From: CAZBWE01 sp964440735
GTDB lineage: Bacteria > Planctomycetota > Phycisphaerae > Sedimentisphaerales > Anaerobacaceae
Direction: 5' to 3'
Assembly: GCA_964440735.1 (NCBI GenBank)
Contig: CAYTTK010000015.1
Span: forward strand, 1 to 28,323
Length of the DNA: 28,323 nt
Below the pieces are notes generated by a model that was not told the origin of the DNA, made no database searches, and worked only from the letters and a program-made list of their open reading frames with translations. A program made the position numbers and the translations under genes. Of this stretch, positions 7,249 through 15,276 are shown one piece after another. How positions within the stretch are numbered: the first letter of the stretch is position 1; each line of letters opens with the position of its first letter.

Positions 7249-7947
7249 ATGATTACAGCTATGGCAGGGCAGAAGAATTCAGATAGATTCGCCAAGGGTC
7301 GGGAACGGATGCTCCGGCACGACCTGATGGGGCGGGATATCACTAATCCGAATGTGCTGAAAGTAATGACAGAGATTCCGAGGGAAGAATTTGTGCCACC
7401 GTCTTACCACTCTCAGGCTTATGCTGACTGCCCGCTGCCTATCGGTATCGGCCAGACCATTTCTCAGCCATATATTGTCGCCTTAATGACTCAAGAGCTG
7501 CGGGTCAATCGCAATTGCGAGGTTCTTGAGATTGGAACCGGCAGCGGATATCAGACTGCCATCCTTAGCAAACTGGTAAAAAAAGTATATACGATAGAAA
7601 GATTCAGCGAGCTATCAGAGTCGGCTCAGGAAATTTTAAACAAGGTAGGTATCAAAAATGTTGAATTCTATGTTGGTGACGGCAGCTGCGGCTGGCCGGA
7701 GCAACCCGCTTTTGGCCAGCCACCATCGGGTTGCTTTGACAGGATTATGATTACCGCAGGCGTTCCAAAAATACCACAGCCGCTGCTGAAACAGCTCACC
7801 AATGGCGGCTTTATAGTCGCACCTGTCGGCTACGGAGGAGTGCAGGAGCTGATGGTTTGCGAAAAAAAAGCTGATAAACTCATCGAAACGACCATTTGCG
7901 ACGTTCGGTTCGTTCAGCTCGTCGGCAAATACGGCTTTGAGGAATAA
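7249..7947 (+). CDS. pcm: Protein-L-isoaspartate O-methyltransferase
   Basis: Methylates isoaspartyl residues in aged proteins with S-adenosylmethionine so they can be repaired. The 232-residue product carries PLPIGIGQTISQPYIVALM, the SAM-binding EIGTGSGYQTAIL, the acidic YTIER and the C-terminal GGFIVAPVGYGG, all typical of the family. The ATG at 7249 is chosen because AAGGAG (7231-7236) stands 12 bases in front; an in-frame TTG at 7225 lies before that site. Between GDGSCGWPE and FDRI there is an insertion of about ten residues (QPAFGQPPSGC) relative to the usual short turn. recG begins 6 bases after the stop, so the two genes form an operon. Confidence 0.95.
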   Translation: MITAMAGQKNSDRFAKGRERMLRHDLMGRDITNPNVLKVMTEIPREEFVPPSYHSQAYADCPLPIGIGQTISQPYIVALMTQELRVNRNCEVLEIGTGSGYQTAILSKLVKKVYTIERFSELSESAQEILNKVGIKNVEFYVGDGSCGWPEQPAFGQPPSGCFDRIMITAGVPKIPQPLLKQLTNGGFIVAPVGYGGVQELMVCEKKADKLIETTICDVRFVQLVGKYGFEE

Positions 7948-7953
7948 CAAGAT

Positions 7954-10044
7954 TTGACATTCGAAGCTCAAAATTCAAAACTCGAAATTGCGTTATCTAC
8001 GCCGGTGCAGTATGTCAAGGGAGTTGGGCCAGCCAGGGCAAATGTCTTTGCGCAATTGGGGGTTGAGACAGTCGGGGACTTATTAGAGTATTTTCCGCGT
8101 GACTGGGTCTTTGCGCCCGGCGCCATAAAGATAAACCAGATACAGCCCGAACAAACAACCACTATTGTTGGTCTGGTCGAGTCAACAGATTATCAAAGCT
8201 ATCGTAAGCCACCAATATTCGAAGCTATACTTAGCGACGATACGGGTGTGTGTAGAATCGTGTGGTTTCATGGAGGATTCCTTCGCAACCAATTAAAGCC
8301 CGGGCAGGTAATAGTTGCCTCGGGCAAGGTCAGCTTATACCGTCACCAGTTGCAAATGACTAATCCGAAGTTTCTCGTGGTCGATGAAAAAACTTCCAGA
8401 GCGGATGAGTATTTCAGCGGAGGTGTGTATCCTGCCAGTGCGAACTTAGGCAGCAGGCAAATCAAAAAAATAATCAGGCCTGTGCTTGATAACTTAGATG
8501 AGCTTATAAATGAATTTTACGACGATAGGTTTCTGAAGAAAGCGGAAATAATCAGCAGGAAAGATGCCTTTAGTTGGGTACATTTGCCGCCGGATGAGCA
8601 GAAATTAGCTCAGGCGAAGCGCAGATTAAAGTATGATGAACTCTTCTTGATGCAGTTGGGTCTGGCACTTCGCCGGTATAAATGTCAGCATTTTTCGTCT
8701 GCGACTGTGATGGTTTGCAGCGACGAAATCGACAGCCGAATTAGAAAGCGGTTTCCATTTTTGCTCACCGAAGACCAAGATGATGCAATAGCAGAGATTG
8801 TTAAGGATATGAGCGACTCCAAACCGATGAATCGGCTGTTGCAGGGTGATGTGGGGTCGGGCAAAACAGTTGTTGCGCTTTATGCAGCCCTGCTGGCTAT
8901 TGCCAACAAAACACAGGCGGCGATTATGGCGCCTACAGAAATTTTGGCTGGGCAGCATTTTATAAGTATCGAAAGATATTTAAAGAAAAGCAAAGTAACG
9001 AGAGTTTTGCTGACGCGCGGATTAACAGGCAAAAAAAGGACGCAGCTTCTAAACAGGATAAAACGCGGAGAAATTGATATCGTTGTAGGAACAGTGGCTC
9101 TTTTACAAAAGGATGTAAAATTTGGCAAGCTCGGCCTGGTAGTGATTGACGAGCAACATAAATTCGGAGTCCATCAGCGTGCTCAATTGCGAAAGCAAGA
9201 CACGCCGCACTATCTTGTTATGACGGCTACGCCTATCCCACGGACGTTGGCGATGACCGCTTTTGGAGATTTAGATGTTTCTGTTATCAAACATTCACCG
9301 CCTGGCAGAGGCACTGTCATCACTCGCTGGGTCGAAAAGCGTAACCGGCAAAAAGCATACGAGTTTATCCGCGAAAGATTAAAGGCAAAGAAACAGGCAT
9401 ATTTCGTTTATCCGCAGATTACCCCGATGGGGGATGAAGACCTCAAGGCAGCAACAGAAGGATGGAAGCATCTGTCGCAAATATTCTCGGAATTTACAGT
9501 TGAGCTTCTTCATGGCAGGATGCCTTCGGTAAAGAAGCAGAAGACTATGTCGGAATTTCGCAAAGGCAAAATTGATGTACTGGTCGCCACTGTGGTTGTG
9601 GAGGTTGGGGTGGATGTGCCGAACGCCACGATAATGGTTATAGAAGGGGCCGACAGGTTTGGTCTGGCTCAATTGCATCAGTTGAGGGGGCGTATCGGCA
9701 GGGGACAGGCAAAATCATATTGTCTTTTGTTTGCGGATACTGACAGTGAAGCGGCTAAAAGCAGACTGGAGACTATGACCAGAAGCAATGACGGTTTTGA
9801 GATAGCTGAGCAGGATTTGCGGCTGCGCGGGCCGGGGGAACTATTCAGCACTCGACAGCATGGTCTGCCGGACTTGAAAATCGCAAATATTGTTGATGAT
9901 TTCGACCTGCTGGTTATGGCAAGGAAAAACGCCTTTGAGATGGCCTCGCAGGACCCGATGTTGGTTAAAGCTGAGCACAAAAATATCCGTCAGGCATTAT
10001 TAGCTAAGTTTGGCGACTCTCTCGGTCTGGCCGATGTAGCATAA
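7954..10044 (+). CDS. recG: ATP-dependent DNA helicase RecG
   Basis: A double-stranded DNA translocase that remodels stalled replication forks and branched recombination intermediates. The 696-residue product has the N-terminal wedge/OB domain (VQYVKGVGPARA from residue 18), Walker A GDVGSGKT (298-305), DEQH (399-402), TATPIPRT (424-431) and motif VI QLRGRIGRG followed by the RecG-specific C-terminal region. The start is a TTG at 7954: no ATG occurs before residue 135, and GAGGAA (7939-7944), which overlaps the end of pcm, sits 9 bases before it. The first dozen codons (TFEAQNSKLEIA) fall in a heptameric repeat tract, so the extreme N-terminus is repeat-derived. Confidence 0.96.
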   Translation: MTFEAQNSKLEIALSTPVQYVKGVGPARANVFAQLGVETVGDLLEYFPRDWVFAPGAIKINQIQPEQTTTIVGLVESTDYQSYRKPPIFEAILSDDTGVCRIVWFHGGFLRNQLKPGQVIVASGKVSLYRHQLQMTNPKFLVVDEKTSRADEYFSGGVYPASANLGSRQIKKIIRPVLDNLDELINEFYDDRFLKKAEIISRKDAFSWVHLPPDEQKLAQAKRRLKYDELFLMQLGLALRRYKCQHFSSATVMVCSDEIDSRIRKRFPFLLTEDQDDAIAEIVKDMSDSKPMNRLLQGDVGSGKTVVALYAALLAIANKTQAAIMAPTEILAGQHFISIERYLKKSKVTRVLLTRGLTGKKRTQLLNRIKRGEIDIVVGTVALLQKDVKFGKLGLVVIDEQHKFGVHQRAQLRKQDTPHYLVMTATPIPRTLAMTAFGDLDVSVIKHSPPGRGTVITRWVEKRNRQKAYEFIRERLKAKKQAYFVYPQITPMGDEDLKAATEGWKHLSQIFSEFTVELLHGRMPSVKKQKTMSEFRKGKIDVLVATVVVEVGVDVPNATIMVIEGADRFGLAQLHQLRGRIGRGQAKSYCLLFADTDSEAAKSRLETMTRSNDGFEIAEQDLRLRGPGELFSTRQHGLPDLKIANIVDDFDLLVMARKNAFEMASQDPMLVKAEHKNIRQALLAKFGDSLGLADVA
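7957..7991 (+). repeat. Heptameric repeat tract at the recG 5' end
   Basis: Consecutive 7-base units ACATTCG, AAGCTCA, AAATTCA, AAACTCG, AAATTGC inside the coding sequence, of the same kind as the intergenic tracts elsewhere in the window. Confidence 0.5.
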
Positions 10045-10046
10045 AT

Positions 10047-10123
10047 AATTTACAATTTACAATTTACGGTTTTAGACTTACAATCGTTAGTCGAAATTCT
10101 GTAATCGAAAATTGAAATATGAA
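10047..10123 (+). repeat. Intergenic heptameric repeat tract running into the trkH start
   Basis: Eleven successive 7-base units in one phase: AATTTAC three times, then GGTTTTA, GACTTAC, AATCGTT, AGTCGAA, ATTCTGT, AATCGAA, AATTGAA, ATATGAA. It fills the whole recG-trkH gap, and the last unit supplies the ATG at 10119. No Shine-Dalgarno sequence is visible in front of that ATG. Confidence 0.7.
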
Positions 10124-11945
10124 AGTCCATTATAAAAATAAGTGGTTGGAGAAGGTTTTAATCGGCGTAAATGTACTGGCTTGTGCTTCGGTGACAGCTA
10201 CTTTTGCCTGGCGGTTCGGATTCGATAGGCCGCTACTACCGGTGAAAATTTTATTTGCCATTCAGGTTGCTTTAGTTGCGTTCTTCGTGGTTGAGAAGAT
10301 AATTCGGCTGGTAAATAGCGTTTCGATAGTCGAATTCTTGCGAGTAAACTGGTTTGAGATTCCGTTTTTACTTGCGCTTGGCATTGCCGTATTCGGAGCC
10401 GGTCATTGGTTTGGTAAAACCGACCCTGTAATAGTCCGGCACTTTGCAGTGGGCATATATCTTGTTCTACAGGTAATCACCAAGCTTTGCAGAACGTGCA
10501 TTAATTTCGCTGCGACGGGAAGAAGCCCTACGCAAACATTAATCGTAAGCTTTCTAATCTTGATAGCATCGGGGGCAGGACTATTGATGCTGCCGAAGGC
10601 ATCTGCTGTCGGCAAAGAAAGTCTAAACTTTATTGATGCTCTATTTACCGCAACAAGTGCTACTTGTGTCACCGGTCTTATCGTAAAAGATACGGGCCAG
10701 GATTTCAGCTTCATGGGGCAGGTAGTAATTTTGTCGCTGATTCAACTCGGCGGTCTGGGTATAGTGGTGTTCGGTGCAGTCTTTGCCTTGCTGTTAGGTC
10801 AGGCCTTGAGCTTACGAGAATCAGTGGCAATGCAGGACTTACTAAGTGCCCGCACGGTTAGTCGTATAAGCAATATGATAGTTTTTATCTTCTTAGGCAC
10901 AATATTAATCGAGGCTATAGGTACAGCCAGTCTTTTCGGAATGTGGGACAAGATACCCGGCCGAGTTGCCAATGTTCAACAGCAGTGGTTTTATAGTATT
11001 TTTCATTCGATAAGCGCTTTTTGTAATGCAGGTTTTAGTTTATTTAGCAACAGTTTTGTAAGTTACAATCGGCACTGGCAGGTATATACGGTAGTCTGTC
11101 CACTGATAGTCCTGGGAGGCCTGGGATTCGGCGTGCTTTATGATTTAGTCAATATTACAACTGACAGGGTAAAGCGATTCTTCAAAAAGAGGTTCAGTAA
11201 GCGATGTCTGTTTGCAACGGAAACTCCAAAAAGAATGCGGCTGCAAACGAAGATTGTTCTTAGCGTAAGTGCATCTCTTATAATTTTGGGAATGCTGGCT
11301 ATTCTTTTGTTTGAGCGATATGCAATTGGAGGCAGTTCCGGGGAAAGCTGCGGCGTTCTCGGAGCGCTATTTCAGTCGATTACAGCCAGAACGGCTGGAT
11401 TTAACACAATTCCAATAAAAGACCTCTGTGCCTCGAGTAAGTTCATTCTGATTTTGCTTATGTTTATCGGCGGCTCACCAGGTTCAACCGCCGGTGGAAT
11501 CAAAACGGTAACACTGGCTGTAGTAGTTCTGACTGTCATTGCGACTTTGCGAAAGAGAAATGAAATCGAGATGTTCAAGCGCTCGGTTCGGATGGTTGTT
11601 GTCGGAAGAGCAATTACTGTTACGCTGCTTTTTGTTGCGGTTCTGTTCGGCGCCACCTTGGCCTTGAGCATAACCGAGAATGCAAACATCGCAGACAGCG
11701 CCAATATGTCAGATAGTGCAAGCCACTTTACTATATTGGATATTATGTTTGAGGCAGCTTCTGCTTTGGGAACCGTAGGCCTAACGACCGGCTATACGCC
11801 TCATTTGACAACCATCGGTAAATTGATTATCATTGCTATAATGCTTATCGGAAGACTCGGGCCATTGACACTATTGGCGGCCCTGACGTTTAACTTAAAA
11901 CCAGTTCAGTATAATTATCCGGACGAGGCCGTGATTGTAGGGTAA
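10119..11945 (+). CDS. trkH: Trk/Ktr potassium uptake membrane subunit
   Basis: The K+-translocating membrane subunit of a Trk/Ktr system. At 608 residues it is longer than KtrB (about 450) because of an N-terminal block of about 130 residues with several extra hydrophobic segments. All four pore loops are recognisable: TATSATCVTGL (178-187), FCNAGFSLF (301-309), RTAGFNT (424-430) and GTVGLTTGYTP (551-561), each with the selectivity-filter glycine. GGSPGSTAGGIKT (451-463) is the family signature. Its regulatory partner trkA is downstream at 12436, separated by a repeat, an assembly gap and a second trkH fragment. It follows recG across a heptad repeat tract. Confidence 0.93.
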   Translation: MKVHYKNKWLEKVLIGVNVLACASVTATFAWRFGFDRPLLPVKILFAIQVALVAFFVVEKIIRLVNSVSIVEFLRVNWFEIPFLLALGIAVFGAGHWFGKTDPVIVRHFAVGIYLVLQVITKLCRTCINFAATGRSPTQTLIVSFLILIASGAGLLMLPKASAVGKESLNFIDALFTATSATCVTGLIVKDTGQDFSFMGQVVILSLIQLGGLGIVVFGAVFALLLGQALSLRESVAMQDLLSARTVSRISNMIVFIFLGTILIEAIGTASLFGMWDKIPGRVANVQQQWFYSIFHSISAFCNAGFSLFSNSFVSYNRHWQVYTVVCPLIVLGGLGFGVLYDLVNITTDRVKRFFKKRFSKRCLFATETPKRMRLQTKIVLSVSASLIILGMLAILLFERYAIGGSSGESCGVLGALFQSITARTAGFNTIPIKDLCASSKFILILLMFIGGSPGSTAGGIKTVTLAVVVLTVIATLRKRNEIEMFKRSVRMVVVGRAITVTLLFVAVLFGATLALSITENANIADSANMSDSASHFTILDIMFEAASALGTVGLTTGYTPHLTTIGKLIIIAIMLIGRLGPLTLLAALTFNLKPVQYNYPDEAVIVG

Positions 11946-11980
11946 AAAGTTGGCCTCGAAGATGCAAAGTCACGAAGAAA

Positions 11981-12117
11981 AGTGAGCTAAAGTGAGCTAA
12001 AGTGACTAAAGTGAGCTCTTGTCAGGGCATAGGCCCTTGCCGGAGCACAGAAAATAAAAAAAATAATCCACAGCTTTAGGCACTTTCAACTTTAGACACT
12101 TTAAACTTTTTAGTGCC
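11981..12117. repeat. AAAGTG-type short repeats in opposed arrays
   Basis: AGTGAGCTAA twice (11981-12000), then AGTGACTAA and AGTGAGCT up to 12018. After about 60 bases come inverted units (CACTTTCAACTTTAGACACTTTAAAC, around 12080-12106, described here only by position and core CACTTT/CTTTAG). The two arrays face each other and end just before the N gap, which suggests the repeat broke the assembly. Confidence 0.6.
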
Positions 12118-12124
12118 CTGGTGT

Positions 12125-12134
12125 NNNNNNNNNN
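12125..12134. other. Scaffold gap (10 N)
   Basis: A run of ten undetermined bases. The length is a usual placeholder, so the real distance is unknown. The sequence right after it is already in frame in the middle of a trkH homolog, so at least about 1.5 kb of coding sequence may be missing here. Confidence 0.95.
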
Positions 12135-12407
12135 ACTGAGAATACAAACATCGCAAACAGTGCTAATATGCCAGACGGTACAAACCAATTTACTTTTTTG
12201 GATATTATGTTTGAGACATCTTCCGCTTTGGGGACAGTTGGCCTGACGACCGGCTACACACCCCATTTGACAACCATCGGTAAATTGATTATCATTGCTG
12301 TGATGTTAATCGGAAGACTTGGGCCACTAACATTGTTAGCGGCACTTACATTTAACCTGAAACCAGCTCGGTATAATTATCCGGATGAGGCGGTAATTGT
12401 CGGATAG
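12135..12407 (+). CDS. trkH: C-terminal fragment of a second TrkH paralog (5' end lost in gap)
   Basis: Open from the first base after the gap: TENTNIANSANMPDG aligns with residues 519-533 of the upstream TrkH, and the 90 residues then run to the same ending NYPDEAVIVG. The fragment holds only the fourth pore loop (GTVGLTTGYTP) and the last membrane segments. Protein identity to the first copy is high, but the DNA differs at many synonymous positions, apart from an identical stretch of about 36 bases near 12267-12299. So it is a diverged gene copy, not a duplicate of the same reads. Whether it is a full gene with its front part in the gap or a true remnant cannot be decided here. trkA follows after 28 bases. 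Confidence 0.85.
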   Translation, partial: TENTNIANSANMPDGTNQFTFLDIMFETSSALGTVGLTTGYTPHLTTIGKLIIIAVMLIGRLGPLTLLAALTFNLKPARYNYPDEAVIVG

Positions 12408-12435
12408 GGTTTGGGCCATGAATAGGAGCTAAAAA

Positions 12436-13125
12436 ATGAAGCGGTTTGCTGTAATAGGATTGGGACATTTCGGCAAGAAACTGGCTATCGCCTTGGCGAT
12501 GAGCGGGGCTGAGGTCATCGCTATTGATAAAAACAGAGAACAGATAGAGCTGATTGGAGACCAGGTTAGTCACGCCGTTCGGCTCGACAGCACCGATGAA
12601 GAGGCGCTAAAAGCCCAGGGTGTTGATAAGGTCGATGTCGCTATTGTCAGTATAGGACAAGGCACAGGACAGGGCTTTGAGGCAGCGGTTCTGACGGTTG
12701 TGAACCTGAAGCAGATGGGAGTAAAAGAGATTTTTGCCAGAGCCGAGGATTTAATCGCAGGTGAGGTTTTCTCAAAGATTGGTGCGACTGAAGTCATCTA
12801 TCCGGAAATAGAATCAGCCCAGCGCTGGGCGTATAAACTTATCGCACCGCAAATCGGGGAAAAGATAGATTTTGCGCCCGGCTATAGCTTGGCCCGCATA
12901 AAGGCACCGGCCAGCTTCAATGAAAAGACACTGATGGATTTGCAGCTGAGACAGAAATACAATGTTAATCTGGTTGGAATCAAGCGGGGTGAGCATAGTA
13001 AGGCAAAGAAGCAGGAGAAGGGCCAGATTATAAATGTCCCTATGCCCAATACCATCATCTATCAGGATGATATTTTAATGGTGGCCGGCTCCGACGCAGA
13101 CCTCGCAAAACTACCGCAGGAGTAA
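12436..13125 (+). CDS. trkA: Trk/Ktr potassium uptake regulatory subunit (RCK domain)
   Basis: The cytoplasmic NAD(H)/ATP-binding ring protein that gates TrkH/KtrB. At 229 residues it is a single-unit, KtrA-sized protein. An RCK_N Rossmann domain carries GLGHFG (residues 8-13), with the acidic Asp at the end of strand 2 (AIDKNREQ). It is followed by an RCK_C domain from about residue 140 (YSLARIKAPASFNEKTLMDL to VAGSDADLAKL). AGGAG at 12424-12428 serves the ATP. The gene order trkH-trkA is typical. It ends convergent with the pseudouridine synthase gene; a small hairpin (CTCGAC, CTTC, GTCGGG) at about 13148-13164 lies between them. Confidence 0.95.
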   Translation: MKRFAVIGLGHFGKKLAIALAMSGAEVIAIDKNREQIELIGDQVSHAVRLDSTDEEALKAQGVDKVDVAIVSIGQGTGQGFEAAVLTVVNLKQMGVKEIFARAEDLIAGEVFSKIGATEVIYPEIESAQRWAYKLIAPQIGEKIDFAPGYSLARIKAPASFNEKTLMDLQLRQKYNVNLVGIKRGEHSKAKKQEKGQIINVPMPNTIIYQDDILMVAGSDADLAKLPQE

Positions 13126-13180
13126 ATGTAAAATTATTTTTCCCGTTGCCTCGACCTTCGTCGGGAGACGCAGGGGCATG

Positions 13181-14158
13181 TCAGATTTTTCGGTATTTTC
13201 GCAGCATATTGAGGAGGTTTTGCATATCTTCGGGCAGCGGGGCTTCAAAAGTCACTACTTTTTCGGTTGTGGGATGTTTGAATTCGAGCGTCCAGGCGTG
13301 CAGGGCGACTCGATTTATGACGGGGTCCTGTGGGGCTTGTTCGGCGTCCTGTAACTGCCATGGATAAATGAGCCTTCCGCCATACATATCATCAGCGACG
13401 ATTGGATGTTTGATAGAAGACAAATGCACCCGTATCTGGTGCGTTCTGCCGGTCTGGGGCGTCAGCTTTAATAGTGAAAAGCCGCGAAAAGATTCAACTA
13501 CCTCGTAAAAAGTGATTGCTTCTTTTCCGATTTCCGGCCTGATTGCATATTTTTCTCTTACTTTTGGATGAATACCCAGCGGTGCTTTTACGCAGTCGGC
13601 TGAAAGCTCCGGAGTGCCGTGGACAATAGCGAGGTAAGTCTTTTTGACTTGGCGGCGTTCAAATTGTTTTGCGACCTTCCATTGAGCAATGTCGTTTTTG
13701 GTAACGACCATAACGCCAGTCGTATCCTTATCCAGCCGATGCACAATGCCGGGACGAAATTCACCTAATCCGCTCGATAGCTTGTCGTAATGGAATGCAA
13801 GGGCATTTACCAAAGTTCCATGCGTATTGCCGCGAGCAGGATGAACTATCATATCAGGCGGCTTGTTGAGTATTATCAAATCGGAATCCTCGTAAATGAT
13901 ATCAAGGGGAATATCTTCCGGCAGAATATCCTTGCTCGGCAGCTCAGGCAGTATTAACTCAATCTTGTCGCCGGGTGTTAGCTTAAAGCTTGGCTTGGCG
14001 ACTTTGTCATTAACTTTAACGGCACCCTGCTTGATTATATTTTGTATCATCACCCTGCTGAAGTTGCTGAATCGACCGTGGAGATACCTATCGAGCCGAC
14101 GCTCTTTGATTGAAGTTCCCACTTGAAGCGTCAATAGCTCAGAACCGTTATCTCGCAT
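13181..14158 (-). CDS. rluD: RluD-family 23S rRNA pseudouridine synthase
   Basis: Isomerises uridines in 23S rRNA (RluA/RluD type). The 325-residue product has an N-terminal S4 RNA-binding domain (about residues 14-72: ERRLDRYL...GAVKVND). The catalytic domain carries RPGIVHRLDKDTTGVMVV, in which Asp143 is the predicted nucleophile, and QTGRTHQIRVHL. The exact target uridines cannot be told from sequence; the name follows the closest well-known family member. It starts 79 bases after the restored end of the upstream TPR-like gene on the same strand. GCGAG stands in front of the ATG as a weak ribosome site. Confidence 0.92.
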   Translation of the reverse strand: MRDNGSELLTLQVGTSIKERRLDRYLHGRFSNFSRVMIQNIIKQGAVKVNDKVAKPSFKLTPGDKIELILPELPSKDILPEDIPLDIIYEDSDLIILNKPPDMIVHPARGNTHGTLVNALAFHYDKLSSGLGEFRPGIVHRLDKDTTGVMVVTKNDIAQWKVAKQFERRQVKKTYLAIVHGTPELSADCVKAPLGIHPKVREKYAIRPEIGKEAITFYEVVESFRGFSLLKLTPQTGRTHQIRVHLSSIKHPIVADDMYGGRLIYPWQLQDAEQAPQDPVINRVALHAWTLEFKHPTTEKVVTFEAPLPEDMQNLLNMLRKYRKI

Positions 14159-14324
14159 CAGATATCTCGCTTCGTTTAATCATAAATCGGGCAGATTAAC
14201 ATCGTTGATGTCGTTTACTTCAGAGACGCTACTTTTTTAACGGGCTTCAAGGTTTATATCTTGCATGTCGGCAGACAAATCCAGCATCTCCAGGGCACCG
14301 TTCGGTGCTATAGTGATATTGGTG

Positions 14325-15110
14325 TCAGGTACCTCCAGGTACCTCAGGGAAAGTACTTGTCGCTAAGGTGCCCATATCAGCATCTGTAGGCGGATTAGTG
14401 TCGGCGGGTCTTGTCACTTCAACGACCGGTTTTTTCGGTGCCGGCTTAAAGACTACCTTTTGCTCATAGTCAGCCATTGTCTCAAGGCGCATCTTTGCCT
14501 GGGCAGCAGCTACGGTGCCATCAAAATCCGGATTTATGGTGATGTCGCGATATATTTGCTCTGCCGCCTCAAAGTTGCCGAGTTCTTCCTCACACAGCCC
14601 TATCCCAAATTTAGCCATAGCAGTTAACAAGCGGTTGGTCGGGCATCTCTCGAGCGCTTCGGCGTAGCCGGCTTTTGCCTGGTTTATCTGAGCCGCTACT
14701 TCCTGCTCAGGCACAATCCCTTGGCGGTAATGCAGCTCCTTCCGCAGGGCCTCTGCTTGTTTAATAAGTGCAAAAGCAGCCATCTGGTCATCATCTGCGT
14801 TTCGGGCAAAGATTCTGAGATTATCGGCTGGCTGGAGCAGGATAAACGAAAGGTCTCTTCCATAGGCCTGTTCCCTCATGACTTGCATTTGGCTGTCAAA
14901 TAACTGGCTGACAAGACTCGAAAGCTCAAGTTGTTTTCGAGCCACTTCCCTCTCACTGTAGATTCTCCAGACGTAAAAGGTTGCGATGCCGATAATCACT
15001 GCTGATACGCATATAATTGATATGCTATTTTCCTTCACCCATTGTGGCAAATTGTTTAGCCACTCGGCCAATTCGTTGGTCTTTAGTTCGTGCCGATGGT
15101 CAGGTTTCAT
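14325..15110 (-). CDS. Membrane-anchored TPR-like protein, C-terminus truncated by a 10-bp duplication
   Basis: A 261-residue protein. It has a cytoplasmic N-terminus (KPDHRHELKTNELAEWLNNL), one membrane segment (about residues 29-48, ISIICVSAVIIGIATFYVW), a coiled helix and then tetratricopeptide-like helices (GYAEALERCP..., GIGLCEEELGNFEAAEQIYR). The arrangement resembles the YfgM/TPR_21 ancillary SecYEG proteins, which is a family-level guess. The tail is Pro/Thr-rich. The frame ends in PEVPGGT because a 10-base unit is repeated in tandem (14326-14345). Removing one unit lets the frame continue for 29 sensible codons after PEVP (DTNITIAPNGALEML..., ending NLEAR) to TAA at 14237-14239. It is transcribed from the promoter at 15189-15217. 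Confidence 0.75.
   Translation of the reverse strand: MKPDHRHELKTNELAEWLNNLPQWVKENSISIICVSAVIIGIATFYVWRIYSEREVARKQLELSSLVSQLFDSQMQVMREQAYGRDLSFILLQPADNLRIFARNADDDQMAAFALIKQAEALRKELHYRQGIVPEQEVAAQINQAKAGYAEALERCPTNRLLTAMAKFGIGLCEEELGNFEAAEQIYRDITINPDFDGTVAAAQAKMRLETMADYEQKVVFKPAPKKPVVEVTRPADTNPPTDADMGTLATSTFPEVPGGT
14326..14345. repeat. 10-bp tandem duplication causing a frameshift
   Basis: CAGGTACCTC occurs twice back to back (14326-14335 and 14336-14345). Ten is not a multiple of three, so one copy shifts the frame of the TPR-like gene and produces the TGA at 14325-14327. Confidence 0.9.
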
Positions 15111-15188
15111 TTATTTCTCCGTTTTTTGCACTAAATAGATTTCTATCCAAACCAATTTATTTGAAATCAATATAAAATTTGAACCGAT

Positions 15189-15217
15189 ATTATAACAAAA
15201 CCACTTTAGTCTTGCAA
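15189..15217 (-). promoter_or_regulatory. Promoter for the TPR-like gene, sharing its -35 with a divergent promoter
   Basis: On the minus strand, TTGCAA (15217-15212), a 17-base spacer, then TATAAT (15194-15189) with an extended TGT before it. It lies about 80 bases ahead of the ATG at 15110. Confidence 0.65.
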
Positions 15218-15240
15218 TTAACCCTTGAACTGATTAAAAT
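15212..15240 (+). promoter_or_regulatory. Promoter for the S55-like gene, sharing the same palindromic -35
   Basis: On the plus strand, TTGCAA (15212-15217), a 17-base spacer, then TAAAAT (15235-15240), 37 bases ahead of the ATG at 15277. TTGCAA is its own reverse complement and serves both directions. Confidence 0.55.
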
Positions 15241-15276
15241 TTTATTTCTTGGCCAATGTTAATCGAAAGGGTATAG

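Noticed and set aside
11981..12117. CRISPR array
   Set aside because: Units are about 10 bases, have no spacers of even size, and no cas genes are near.
12135..12407. Second trkH as a simple assembly duplication of the first
   Set aside because: Many synonymous differences separate the two copies, so they are distinct sequences.
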